Assembly (NCBI GenBank): GCA_045629065.1
Contig: JAZQQK010000040.1
Coordinates: 1 to 60,610 of the forward strand
DNA: 60,610 nucleotides
Source: JAKSSM01 sp045629065
GTDB lineage: Bacteria > Bacillota > Clostridia > Peptostreptococcales > Anaerovoracaceae
Direction: 5' to 3'
The first letter of the stretch is position 1; each line of letters begins with the position of its first letter. The position numbers and the translations under genes were made by a program. This document shows, in pieces, positions 42,352 through 50,907 of this stretch. The notes below the pieces were generated by a model that had not been told where the DNA came from, did no database searches, and was given only the letters and a program-made list of their open reading frames with translations.

Positions 42352-43470
42352 CTATTTTGCGCACTTTTCATAAACTTTGTCAGCAATCTTGTCAGCGATA
42401 AGTCCATTAACGATTCCGAGATATTCAAGATACTCATCGATTGTGATTCCTCCAAGGTAATCTGCGAATCCTTGCTCGCTGTCTGTTCCGATTGACTGCA
42501 TATAATAAGTTTTGTATTGATCGTATTCGGCCTTTTCAATCTTGATTTCTTCTTTTTGAGCTATAGCGTTCATAGCCATATCTTGCATAATAGAATTCTT
42601 TGCAGACTCAACAAGTGAATTTTGATATTCCTCTTCAGAACTGAATTGAGTGTCTCTAAATGATTCCCAATCTATTCCTTGAAGTTGGGCATATACCTTG
42701 TTGAAATTGTCGATTAAATCAGCTTTTGCACTGACTTTTTCTTCAGGGTAATTTTCAACCTTAACGCCATCTAAAATCTTTTGAATGATTTCTTGCTTAA
42801 CAGTAGTAAGGGCATCCTGATTAGCATTGTCAAGTACTGCTTCTCTGATTGCTTGCTTTAATTCGTCTAATGAATCGAAGTTTGTCTGTGCTAACATTTC
42901 TTCTGTGAGTCCAGTGTACTCAGCTGCTACTGACTTTGACTTAATACCAATCACGAATGTGGCTTTCTTTCCTGCTAATTCTGGTCCATTTGGATATGGA
43001 TCGGGGAAAGTACAGTTTGCTGTAACTGTTTCGCCTACATTGCTACCGATAACGGCATCATCAAAACCTGAAATCATAGAACCAATACCAACTGTGTATT
43101 GATACGAACTGCTCTGCATTCCGCTTGGCTTAGTTCCATCCTCTAATGTTCCTTCGAAGCTGATTGTAATTGTGTCGCCTGCCTCAACAACACCAGTAGT
43201 AGCTTCTACAGTACCATTAAATTGTGCAGCAAATTGTCTATATCCTTCTTCATAGTCAGCTTCTGTAACTTCAACCTTTACCTTCTTGATATCATCAAAT
43301 GCATAATAATCAGGAAGTTGAACATACTGAGCTAAGTCTAATCCTGCATATGGAAGATCCATATATTCAGTCTTTTGTGACTCATTGCCACTCTCTTTGT
43401 CGCCACATGCTGTGGCAAATAGTGCAAAGACTAAAACTAAGATTAATAAAATCGATAATTTCTTTTTCAT
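42352..43470 (-). CDS. Trigger-factor-like lipoprotein with FKBP-type prolyl isomerase domain
   Basis: 372 residues. Lipoprotein signal: MKKKLS, hydrophobic core, lipobox ATAC with the lipidated cysteine at C22. The FKBP-like domain lies at about 90-190 (EAGDTITISFEGTLEDG ... VGIGSMISGFDDAVIGSNVGETVTANCTFPDPYPN). The rest is a helical trigger-factor C-terminal chaperone-type domain. It resembles trigger factor without the ribosome-binding domain, moved outside the cell. It starts 1 bp after the second nucleoside permease gene and is probably last in that operon. Likely a folding factor for exported proteins, like PrsA in role. Confidence 0.85.
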   Translation of the reverse strand: MKKKLSILLILVLVFALFATACGDKESGNESQKTEYMDLPYAGLDLAQYVQLPDYYAFDDIKKVKVEVTEADYEEGYRQFAAQFNGTVEATTGVVEAGDTITISFEGTLEDGTKPSGMQSSSYQYTVGIGSMISGFDDAVIGSNVGETVTANCTFPDPYPNGPELAGKKATFVIGIKSKSVAAEYTGLTEEMLAQTNFDSLDELKQAIREAVLDNANQDALTTVKQEIIQKILDGVKVENYPEEKVSAKADLIDNFNKVYAQLQGIDWESFRDTQFSSEEEYQNSLVESAKNSIMQDMAMNAIAQKEEIKIEKAEYDQYKTYYMQSIGTDSEQGFADYLGGITIDEYLEYLGIVNGLIADKIADKVYEKCAK

Positions 43471-43471
43471 A

Positions 43472-44395
43472 CTAGTTATCCTTTCTTCTACCCCTCTTTT
43501 TTGTCATCTTGGTAGCTGCTATGTATATAAGCATCAAGATTGTTGCAAAATAAGGAATTATTTGTGTCAAGTCTGATGGGATTCCTACATTTTGAAGTCT
43601 CAAACCGAGAGCCTGGAAGAATCCGAACAAAAGTGCTGCGACAAATACCTTTGGTGGATTAGCCATACCAAACATAACGCAAGCGAAAGCGATGAATCCA
43701 CGGTCTGCGTTCATGCCTTCCGTGAACATCGTAAGGTTTCCAAGTGATAAGTGTGCACCTGCGAGTCCGCAGCATACGCCACAGATTACGCTAGCAATTA
43801 CTTTCATCTTTCTTGGGTTGACACCACATGTTTCAAGTGACTCTGGGTGTTCGCCTGAAGCTCTAAGCCAGAATCCATAAGGTGTACGATATAAGAACAG
43901 CCATGCAAGTAACACTACTAACCATGAAATATATACCAAAAGCGAATTACCATTAAGGACATCGCCTAGGATAGGTATCTTTTCTAAGAATGGGATGTTT
44001 ACAGTCATTATTGGAACGATGCCTGCATCGGAGAAAGTTCCCTTTACTCCGAATATTGTTCTCAAAAGATAAACTGTAAGTCCTGCAGAAAATGTGTTAA
44101 GAGCCATACCGATGATAAATTCATCGCTCCTAAACTTTACTACATAGAGTGCGAATAAAAGTCCAATTAGTATTCCTACTACAATTGCGGCCAATACTCC
44201 AATCGTCGCGCTAGTATAGAGATAACTGAATACTACGGCAACGAATGCTCCGAAAAGTATCATGCCATCCATACCGATATTCATAATACCTGCCTGCTCA
44301 GTCATTAGTCCGCCCATAGCTGCTAAAACTACTGGAGTTGCTACTCTTAATGTATTTTGAAGGAGGCTGATGTTAAAAATGCTTGACCAACTCAT
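43472..44395 (-). CDS. Nucleoside-type ABC transporter permease (BMP system), subunit 2
   Basis: 307 residues with 8-9 TM segments, branched-chain / nucleoside permease family (NupQ/YufQ-like). Typical sequences: ATPVVLAAMGGLMTEQAGIMNIGMDGMILFGAF and LRASGEHPESLETCGVNPRKMKVIASVICGVCCGLAGAHLSLG, the loop that contacts the ATPase. It overlaps the other permease gene by one base. It forms the membrane pore with that permease. Confidence 0.93.
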   Translation of the reverse strand: MSWSSIFNISLLQNTLRVATPVVLAAMGGLMTEQAGIMNIGMDGMILFGAFVAVVFSYLYTSATIGVLAAIVVGILIGLLFALYVVKFRSDEFIIGMALNTFSAGLTVYLLRTIFGVKGTFSDAGIVPIMTVNIPFLEKIPILGDVLNGNSLLVYISWLVVLLAWLFLYRTPYGFWLRASGEHPESLETCGVNPRKMKVIASVICGVCCGLAGAHLSLGNLTMFTEGMNADRGFIAFACVMFGMANPPKVFVAALLFGFFQALGLRLQNVGIPSDLTQIIPYFATILMLIYIAATKMTKKRGRRKDN

Positions 44396-45477
44396 TATGC
44401 CTGCCTCCTTTCGGAACGCTTTCTAGAAATCTTATCTACAAGCCCACCGATGCTCTTTTGAGCAGCCATTTGGAATACGATGATGGCAAAGATAACATCT
44501 GATAACTCGCCTGAAACTCCAACCGAGAATTCCATCGCCGTCGAACCTATGTCTATCATCGCAAAGAACAAGCTCATGATAATTATTCCCAGAGGATTAT
44601 AGTTCATGATCATGGCAACTAGCATTCCATCATAGAAGTACTCGTTTGAGATTGAACTAGTAAATCTATTTTGGTAGCCATATATCTGGAACATTCCAAC
44701 AAGGCCGCAGATTATACCTGAGCCGACCATTGCGAGAACCATAATCTTATCTGTATCAAGTCCAGAGAAGAAACCGAAGCGAACATTTTCACCAGTAGCC
44801 TTCATCTCGAGACCCATTGTGGACTTTTGCATAATATACCAGCAAATGAATGCAATTATTGCGGAGTATATCAATGCTGTCGAAAGATTTGATTTTGGAA
44901 TAAGCTTTGTGAAAGCAAAAGCTGGGTCAATCATGTCGCTAGCTGCCATGTTGCCTCTATCCAATGTTCTAAAAGGTCCATTAGAACTGATTAGATAAGA
45001 ACAGAAGAATATTGCACATGAGTTCAGCATGATAGTTGTAATAACTTCGCTGATTCCGAGCTTAACTCTCATGATTCCTGGGATGAATGCATAGAAACCA
45101 CCAACAACTGCAGCGGATATAAATGCGAGTGGAACTACAATCCAAGGGCTCATTCCGTGAAGTCCAACTCCTACAACTGTAGCGGCCAAACCGCCGAGGA
45201 AGAGCTGACCTTCACCGCCGACGTTGAACATGCCTGCCTTAGCACCTAATGCTGTAGCAAGCGCTGTCAGGCAGAGTGTCAATGTCTTTGCTAATGTATT
45301 ACCGAGTACTCTCATATTACCGAAAGCGCCCTTCACCATAGCTACATAACCATCTATTGGATTGCAGCCTGTAATCGCCATTAGAATTGCACCGATTATG
45401 GCAGCAGTTAAAATACTGATTACGAGTGAAATTAAGTATGTTTTGTTTTTCTTAATCTTGGAAATGAGTTTACGCAT
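44395..45477 (-). CDS. Nucleoside-type ABC transporter permease (BMP system), subunit 1
   Basis: 360 residues from the ATG at 45477 (GGAGGTGAGAAGA upstream; the in-frame GTG at 45492 lies before that site). NupP/YufP-like, about 9-10 TM segments. Typical sequences: TLTLCLTALATALGAKAGMFNVGGEGQLFLGGL and LGISEVITTIMLNS and the ATPase-contact loop GLEMKATGENVRFGFFSGLDT. It overlaps the ATPase gene by 8 bp. Confidence 0.93.
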   Translation of the reverse strand: MRKLISKIKKNKTYLISLVISILTAAIIGAILMAITGCNPIDGYVAMVKGAFGNMRVLGNTLAKTLTLCLTALATALGAKAGMFNVGGEGQLFLGGLAATVVGVGLHGMSPWIVVPLAFISAAVVGGFYAFIPGIMRVKLGISEVITTIMLNSCAIFFCSYLISSNGPFRTLDRGNMAASDMIDPAFAFTKLIPKSNLSTALIYSAIIAFICWYIMQKSTMGLEMKATGENVRFGFFSGLDTDKIMVLAMVGSGIICGLVGMFQIYGYQNRFTSSISNEYFYDGMLVAMIMNYNPLGIIIMSLFFAMIDIGSTAMEFSVGVSGELSDVIFAIIVFQMAAQKSIGGLVDKISRKRSERRQA

Positions 45478-47005
45478 TCTTCTCACCTCCACGCTTACCT
45501 GTCATATAATAACTGATTTTCATCTTGTCGATTTCATTAGTCTTAAACGATCCAGTAACCTCGCCCTCATATAGAGTAACGATTCTATCTGAAAGTCTGA
45601 ACACTTCATCAAGGTCTGCACTAACGAGAAGGATTGCACATCCTTGATTGCGCTTTTCGATGATTAAATCATGGATGAAATCCATAGCTCCGATATCAAC
45701 TCCACGAGTTGGCTGAGCTATGATTAAAACTGGTGTGTCATATGAGAACTCACGAGCAATGACAACCTTCTGCATGTTACCTCCAGAAAGGTCACCAGCT
45801 GGTGAATTAATTCCTGCACCTCTAATATCAAACTTGTCGGAAAGTTCCTGTGCATATCTTGCAACTGAAGATTTCAAAATATGAGTTTTGAACTTTGAGA
45901 ATTCAGATGTTCTATGCTTTCCGATGATGAGGTTTTCCGCTACGGTAGATTTTGGTGATATTCCTGTAGCGAGTCTATCTTCAGGGACATGAGCTACGGC
46001 GAGTTTTCTAATGTCGCCAGGAGTCATTCCCGCAATATTCTGTCCATTTAGGTAAACGGCGCCAGATTCGATTCTTCGCATGCCAGTGATGGCTTCGATT
46101 AATTCTGACTGGCCATTTCCTTCGATAGCTGCAATACCTACAACTTCGCCTGCTCTAACGTTAAGCGAAATTCCATTAACAGCATGAAGTCCACGATTGT
46201 CGTTTACATGTAAATCCTGAATGTCAATTAAGCGTGTGCCTGGTTTTCCTGTCTTCTTGAGATCATCAAGAAGGATTTCACGTCCAACCATCATCGACGC
46301 TAATTTCTGTTCATTCATTTTTCTCGTTTCTTCTACACCTACAAGCTTTCCTTTTCTCATAACGCCTACTCTATCTGAGATAGCCATTACTTCATAAAGC
46401 TTGTGAGTGATAATGATTACAGTCATTTGCTTCTCTTTTACGATTTTTCTGATGACTTGAAAGAGTTCCTCTGTTTCTTGAGGAGTAAGCACGGCTGTAG
46501 GTTCATCCAAAATTAATATATCAGCGCCTCGATAGAGTGTCTTTAAAATTTCTACTCTTTGCTGAAGACCTACGGATATATCTTGAACCTTATCCTTTGG
46601 ATTAACTGTTAATCCGTACTCTTTTACCAAGTTGTTGACATTTTCTTCTGCCTTTTTAAGGTCATAGAAAATCTTCGCCTTACGAGGCTCACAGTTTAAT
46701 ACGATGTTCTGCGCAACAGTAAAAGATGGCACTAACATGAAGTGTTGGTGCACCATTCCGATGCCCTTTTCGATGGCGGCCTGTGGTGAGAAAGTTGTTA
46801 CCTTTTCGCCCTTTACATAGACCTCACCGGAAGTAGGTTTATTGATTCCATACAGGATATTCATCAGTGTAGATTTGCCTGCACCATTTTCCCCTACAAG
46901 CGCAAAAACCTCGCCACGTTTAATGTCGAATGAAACATCATCGTTAGCGAGTACTCCTGGGAACTGCATGGAAATATTTTTGAACCTAAGTATAGTCTTT
47001 TTCAC
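45470..47005 (-). CDS. Nucleoside-type ABC importer ATPase (two ATPase domains)
   Basis: 511 residues, tandem ATPase of the NupO/YufO / RbsA kind. First domain: GENGAGKST Walker A near residue 38, ISVGLQQRVEILKTLYRGADILILDEPTAVL. Second domain: a degenerate Walker A region (AIEGNGQSELIEAITG) and a signature DLSGGNMQKVVIARE, then VLIIAQPTRGVDIGA. The GTG start at 47005 follows AGAGGGTAATT. The ribosome binding site directly follows a terminator-like hairpin (47024-47050), so ATPase and permease levels may be set below that of the binding protein. Confidence 0.95.
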   Translation of the reverse strand: MKKTILRFKNISMQFPGVLANDDVSFDIKRGEVFALVGENGAGKSTLMNILYGINKPTSGEVYVKGEKVTTFSPQAAIEKGIGMVHQHFMLVPSFTVAQNIVLNCEPRKAKIFYDLKKAEENVNNLVKEYGLTVNPKDKVQDISVGLQQRVEILKTLYRGADILILDEPTAVLTPQETEELFQVIRKIVKEKQMTVIIITHKLYEVMAISDRVGVMRKGKLVGVEETRKMNEQKLASMMVGREILLDDLKKTGKPGTRLIDIQDLHVNDNRGLHAVNGISLNVRAGEVVGIAAIEGNGQSELIEAITGMRRIESGAVYLNGQNIAGMTPGDIRKLAVAHVPEDRLATGISPKSTVAENLIIGKHRTSEFSKFKTHILKSSVARYAQELSDKFDIRGAGINSPAGDLSGGNMQKVVIAREFSYDTPVLIIAQPTRGVDIGAMDFIHDLIIEKRNQGCAILLVSADLDEVFRLSDRIVTLYEGEVTGSFKTNEIDKMKISYYMTGKRGGEKNA

Positions 47006-47023
47006 AATTACCCTCTAAAAAAT

Positions 47024-47050
47024 ATGGCGTAGCGTCGTTCGCTACGCCAT
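47024..47050 (-). terminator. Hairpin with T-tract between BMP and ATPase genes
   Basis: 11-bp perfect stem (47024-47034 with 47040-47050, 5-nt loop) followed on the minus strand by ATTTTTTAGAGG. As an intra-operon terminator it would let only part of the transcripts continue, a usual way to make more binding protein than transporter. Confidence 0.75.
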
Positions 47051-47063
47051 TATGAATTACCAA

Positions 47064-48083
47064 TTATCTAGTAGTTGCTACTTGGATATTGCCACTTACA
47101 ATCTCTTGTCTTAATGCTTCTACATTAGCTTTTATGCTATCAGAAACTAACTGAGTTTGGTTTGCTTCGCCGTAGCCAATTCCTACATATCCGGACTGCA
47201 TGTCAGCTACCCAAATCTTACCGCCGTTCCAAGTGCCGTTTTCAATAAATGCCTTTATTGCATCGTGAATTGAAAGTCCAACTTCCTTAACCATTGAACA
47301 AGCGATTACTTTTTCGTAAGCAGGGATGCTAATCTTTTGGTCTTGGTCAACACCGATAGCAACGAATCCCTTTTCTTCAGCTGCTGCGAAAACACCAGAG
47401 CCAGCATTTCCTGCAATCTGGAAGATTACGTCAGTTCCGAAAGTATCATAGAGTGCTAATGCGCAATCCTTACCGATACTTGCGTCATCATAGTCGTTAG
47501 TGTAGTTCCACTTAACTTCTGTCTTTTCATCAAAGTACTTAGCACCTTGCTCAAATCCTACGATGAAGTCATTGATTGTATCGGAATCTTCTCCGCCAAC
47601 AGCACCTACAACACCCTTTTGTGTTAAGTTTGCTGCAATGTAGCCAGCTAAGAATGATCCTTCATTCTGTGCATATGTAACACAGATTAAGTTTTCGTAG
47701 TTCTGTGGGTTCTCTACCGCGTTATCACACCAAATAAATTTTACATCTGGATAGTCACCAACAACTGCATCGATCATCCAGAACTGCCAACCGATTGCTA
47801 CTACGAAGTCAGCATCCTCGGCTGCGTTTCTTAAGTTTTGTTCGTAAACGTCTTCGCCACGGCATTCGATATATTTAACATCAATTCCGAACTCTGCTTT
47901 TAATTTTTCAACACCTTCTCTAGCTGAGTCATTGAATGACTTGTCGCCAAAAGCTTCAGGAACAACTAAAGCTACTGAGAGAGTATCTTCTCCTTGCACA
48001 TCTTCATTGTTACCACAACCTGTAAGTAATAAGCAAGAAACTGCAAGTGTCAAAATCAACACTATTGATAATATTTTTTTCAT
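47064..48083 (-). CDS. BMP family lipoprotein, nucleoside-binding protein
   Basis: 339 residues. Lipoprotein signal with lipobox LTGC and cysteine at C23. The mature protein is a two-lobed BMP/PnrA-like binding protein: LSVALVVPEAFGDKSFNDSAREGVEKL, ADFVVAIGWQFWMIDAV, YAQNEGSFLAGYIAANLTQKGVVGAVGG, IFQIAGNAGSGVFAAAEEKGFVAIGVDQDQ. Members bind purine nucleosides outside the cell and deliver them to the ABC permeases encoded downstream. First gene of that operon, with a promoter at 48139-48167. RBS TAGGAGAAAGAT. Confidence 0.95.
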   Translation of the reverse strand: MKKILSIVLILTLAVSCLLLTGCGNNEDVQGEDTLSVALVVPEAFGDKSFNDSAREGVEKLKAEFGIDVKYIECRGEDVYEQNLRNAAEDADFVVAIGWQFWMIDAVVGDYPDVKFIWCDNAVENPQNYENLICVTYAQNEGSFLAGYIAANLTQKGVVGAVGGEDSDTINDFIVGFEQGAKYFDEKTEVKWNYTNDYDDASIGKDCALALYDTFGTDVIFQIAGNAGSGVFAAAEEKGFVAIGVDQDQKISIPAYEKVIACSMVKEVGLSIHDAIKAFIENGTWNGGKIWVADMQSGYVGIGYGEANQTQLVSDSIKANVEALRQEIVSGNIQVATTR

Positions 48084-48138
48084 ATCTTTCTCCTAGTTCA
48101 TAACTAATTTACTATATATAAAATTAATTAGCGCGAAT

Positions 48139-48167
48139 ATTCTACCACAAAATGTAGTGGTATGCAA
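48139..48167 (-). promoter_or_regulatory. Promoter of the nucleoside importer operon, with operator-like repeat
   Basis: Minus strand: TTGCAT (48167-48162), exactly 17 nt, TAGAAT (48144-48139). The spacer and its edges hold an inverted repeat, TACCAC-(8 nt)-GTGGTA, where a repressor could block polymerase. The leader is about 49 nt. Confidence 0.7.
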
Positions 48168-48176
48168 TACTTTCTA

Positions 48177-49190
48177 CTATTTTAAAGCCTCTTCTACGGC
48201 AACTGCACAAGTTACTGTGCAACCTACCATTGGATTGTTGCCCATGCCTATATAGCCCATCATGTTTACGTGTGCTGGAACTGAGCTAGATCCAGCAAAT
48301 TGCGCGTCTGAATGCATTCTTCCCATAGTGTCTGTCATACCGTACGAAGCAGGTCCTGCAGCCATATTATCTGGGTGAAGAGTTCTACCTGTTCCACCAC
48401 CAGATGCTACTGAAAAGTACTTTTTACCCTGCTCAATGCACTCTTTCTTGTATGTTCCAGCTACTGGGTGTTGGAATCTAGTAGGGTTTGTAGAGTTTCC
48501 TGTGATGGAAACGTCTACTTTTTCCATATGCATGATTGCTACGCCTTCTCTAACGTCATCTGCGCCGTAGCACTTTACCAAAGCGCGTTCACCCTTAGAA
48601 TAAGGTGTTTCCTTAACGACCTTGAGCTCGCTAGTATAATAGTCAAACTGTGTCTGAACATATGTGAAACCATTAATTCTGGAAATAATCTGAGCCGCAT
48701 CCTTTCCTAAGCCGTTCAGAATAACTCTCAATGGTTTTTGTCTAACCTTATTGGCAGATTTTGCGATACCGATGGCTCCCTCTGCTGCAGCGAAAGATTC
48801 ATGTCCTGCAAGGAAGCAGAAGCACTCAGTCTCATCTCTTAAAAGCATCGCAGCTAAATTGCCGTGGCCTAAACCAACTTTTCTATCATCGGCAACGGAG
48901 CCTGGTAAGCAGAATGCCTGAAGGCCTATTCCAATAGCTTCGGCTGCTTCGCTAGCCTTTTTAGTTCCTTTTTTGAGTGCGATTGCCACGCCCATTGTAT
49001 ATGCCCATGCTGCATCTTCAAAGCAAATTGGTTGAATATCCTTGGCAATCTGGTATGCATCGATTCCTGCTTTAGCGCAGATAGCTTCGCACTCAGATAA
49101 GTCCTTAATTCCGTATTCTTTGAGGCAAGCATTAATCTTGTCGAGCTTTCTTTCCATGTTTTCGAATTTTACTTCTCTCATGCCTGCCAC
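48177..49190 (-). CDS. GGGtGRT family protein
   Basis: 337 residues. Named for its conserved motif, seen here as VASGGGTGRTLHPDNMAAGPASYG near residue 265, followed by MTDTMGRMHSDAQFAGSSSVPAHVNMMGYIGMGNNPMVGC. No signal peptide or TM. The biochemical function is not established; it is regularly found beside the IscU-like protein encoded directly upstream (no intergenic base). GTG at 49190 lies close to AAAGGA; the ATG at 49181, nine bases on, follows AGGTGG and is an equally good start. Last gene of the rmuC-to-GGGtGRT run. Confidence 0.88.
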   Translation of the reverse strand: MAGMREVKFENMERKLDKINACLKEYGIKDLSECEAICAKAGIDAYQIAKDIQPICFEDAAWAYTMGVAIALKKGTKKASEAAEAIGIGLQAFCLPGSVADDRKVGLGHGNLAAMLLRDETECFCFLAGHESFAAAEGAIGIAKSANKVRQKPLRVILNGLGKDAAQIISRINGFTYVQTQFDYYTSELKVVKETPYSKGERALVKCYGADDVREGVAIMHMEKVDVSITGNSTNPTRFQHPVAGTYKKECIEQGKKYFSVASGGGTGRTLHPDNMAAGPASYGMTDTMGRMHSDAQFAGSSSVPAHVNMMGYIGMGNNPMVGCTVTCAVAVEEALK

Positions 49191-49913
49191 CTATTCCTTT
49201 CTAGGGTCAATCTTCTTAGCAGCTTCTTCGAATCTGCCGTACTTGCCAGAAGCCTTTTTGATTGCTTCCATGAGCTTTGCTGCACTTTCAGGTGATTCTT
49301 CGTCTAAGTTTAAGCCCTTAATGTTATCCATCATCTTGCCTAAGTTCACGTACTCGTAGCCGATAATATTATTTTCTTCGTCAAGTCCTACCCTTGTGAT
49401 GTATCCCTCTGCTAATTCGAGGTATCTAGGTCCCTTGAGATTAGTTGCGTGAATTGTACCAATCTGTGAGCGAAGTCCCTTTCCTAAGTCTTCGAGGCCG
49501 GCACCTACTGCCAAACCACCTTCAGAGAAAGCGGACTGTGATCTTCCGTACACGATTTGGAGGAAAAGTTCACGCATTGCTGTATTGATAGCATCACAAA
49601 CCAAGTCTGTATTCAATGCTTCCAATAAAGTTTTACCGATCAATATTTCTCCTGCCATTGCTGCAGAATGTGTCATTCCAGAGCATCCCAGCGTTTCAAC
49701 TAGAGCCTCTTCAATGATACCATTCTTAATGTTTAGAGTAAGCTTGCAAGCACCCTGCTGTGGTGCGCACCAACCGATTCCATGAGTGAAACCGGAGATG
49801 TCAGCAATTTCTTTGACCTGAACCCACTTTCCTTCTTCAGGAATTGGAGCTGGTCCGTGATATGCACCCTTTGCTATAGGACACATATTTTCAACTTCTT
49901 TAGTGTAAACCAT
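49191..49913 (-). CDS. IscU/NifU-like iron-sulfur scaffold homologue
   Basis: 240 residues. The NifU/IscU-N fold is suggested by APQQGACKLTLNIKNGIIEEALVETLGCSGMTHSAAMAGEILIGKTLLEALN, in which the cysteine of LGCSG corresponds to a scaffold cysteine. Further candidate ligands are C11 (ENMCPIAKG) and the WCAP cysteine. It is longer than IscU (~130 residues), with a C-terminal part ending in a charged helix. It is always a neighbour of the GGGtGRT protein in Clostridia as far as I recall. RBS TAGGAGGAAAAT. The target of any cluster is unknown. Confidence 0.8.
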   Translation of the reverse strand: MVYTKEVENMCPIAKGAYHGPAPIPEEGKWVQVKEIADISGFTHGIGWCAPQQGACKLTLNIKNGIIEEALVETLGCSGMTHSAAMAGEILIGKTLLEALNTDLVCDAINTAMRELFLQIVYGRSQSAFSEGGLAVGAGLEDLGKGLRSQIGTIHATNLKGPRYLELAEGYITRVGLDEENNIIGYEYVNLGKMMDNIKGLNLDEESPESAAKLMEAIKKASGKYGRFEEAAKKIDPRKE

Positions 49914-49922
49914 ATTTTCCTC

Positions 49923-50897
49923 CTAAATCCATGCTAACCATGAACCTGAAATAACTATAGCTAAATATCCAATATACAGAGCCAAAAGCACAGCACCTAA
50001 GATTCTGCCGTACTTTTGTCTAATTAAAACTGGTACGAGCGCTACTATGCAGATTAAAGCACAAGCTGGGCAGTCAAGAATTTGGTTTTGGCCAAGTACT
50101 GGAAGTGCCTCTCCTGAAAGGATTGAACATAGTGGCATGATAAGTGTTAAATCTATTACATTCGCTCCGATAATGTTACCGATTGAGAGCGAAGCTTCTT
50201 TCTTTGCGATAGCTGTAATCGTAGTGATGAGTTCTGGAAGCGATGTTCCCACAGCTACTATCGTGCAACCGATGATAGCTTCCGAAACGCCTAATCCTCT
50301 AGCAATCTCCGAGCCGTAGTCGACCATGAGATCGGCACCGATTACGATACCCGTAGCACCCAAAACGAATTTTGCAAGGTTTATGAAAGCATCTTTTCTG
50401 ACGATGGTTATCTGTTCTTCCATTCTTCTCTCAGAAGTTGCTTCCTTGCCTTGTTTGATGCTGTCATACATGTTATATGCAAATATTAAAAGCATAATGA
50501 TGCTTTCGACAACAGAGAGTTTGCCATCCCAGAAAGTAACTGCTACCAGGAATACAGCTGATAACATGAGTACAATTGCTTTCTTACCTACTGATCTAAA
50601 GTTTGCAATAGCTGGTAGTGCAAGCATCGATATTGCCATGATTAGTCCAGTGTTTGCCGTAACAGAACCTACAGCATTACCGATTGCCATATCCACCTTG
50701 CCATCGAATGCGGCGAATACGGATACCAGAAGCTCCGGCAGTGTAGTCGCGAACGATACGACCGTAGCTCCGATGATGAATTTAGGAATTCCTGAAATCT
50801 CGGCAGCCCAACTTGCAGCATCAACGAAAACGTCTCCCCCTTTAATAATCAGTGCCAGTCCTAAAGCGAATAGCACGATTGCCCAAAACATACTCAT
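49923..50897 (-). CDS. Calcium/sodium antiporter (CaCA superfamily, YrbG-like)
   Basis: 324 residues from the ATG at 50897 (AAGGAGGAAAAT upstream). Ten to eleven TM segments in two inverted halves, each with the alpha-repeat: GATVVSFATTLPELLVSVFAAFDG ... GNAVGSVTANTGLIM and GCTIVAVGTSLPELITTITAIAKKEASLSIGNIIGANVIDLT. Key acidic and asparagine residues of the ion sites are present (LPEL, GNxxGxN). It exchanges Na+ for Ca2+. It sits between nucleoside phosphorylase and scaffold genes with gaps of about 10 bp; no functional link is obvious. Confidence 0.93.
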   Translation of the reverse strand: MSMFWAIVLFALGLALIIKGGDVFVDAASWAAEISGIPKFIIGATVVSFATTLPELLVSVFAAFDGKVDMAIGNAVGSVTANTGLIMAISMLALPAIANFRSVGKKAIVLMLSAVFLVAVTFWDGKLSVVESIIMLLIFAYNMYDSIKQGKEATSERRMEEQITIVRKDAFINLAKFVLGATGIVIGADLMVDYGSEIARGLGVSEAIIGCTIVAVGTSLPELITTITAIAKKEASLSIGNIIGANVIDLTLIMPLCSILSGEALPVLGQNQILDCPACALICIVALVPVLIRQKYGRILGAVLLALYIGYLAIVISGSWLAWI

Positions 50898-50907
50898 ATT
50901 TTCCTCC

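Noticed and set aside
48084..48138. Purine riboswitch in the leader of the nucleoside importer
   Set aside because: The leader is only about 49 nt and shows no aptamer-like pairing.
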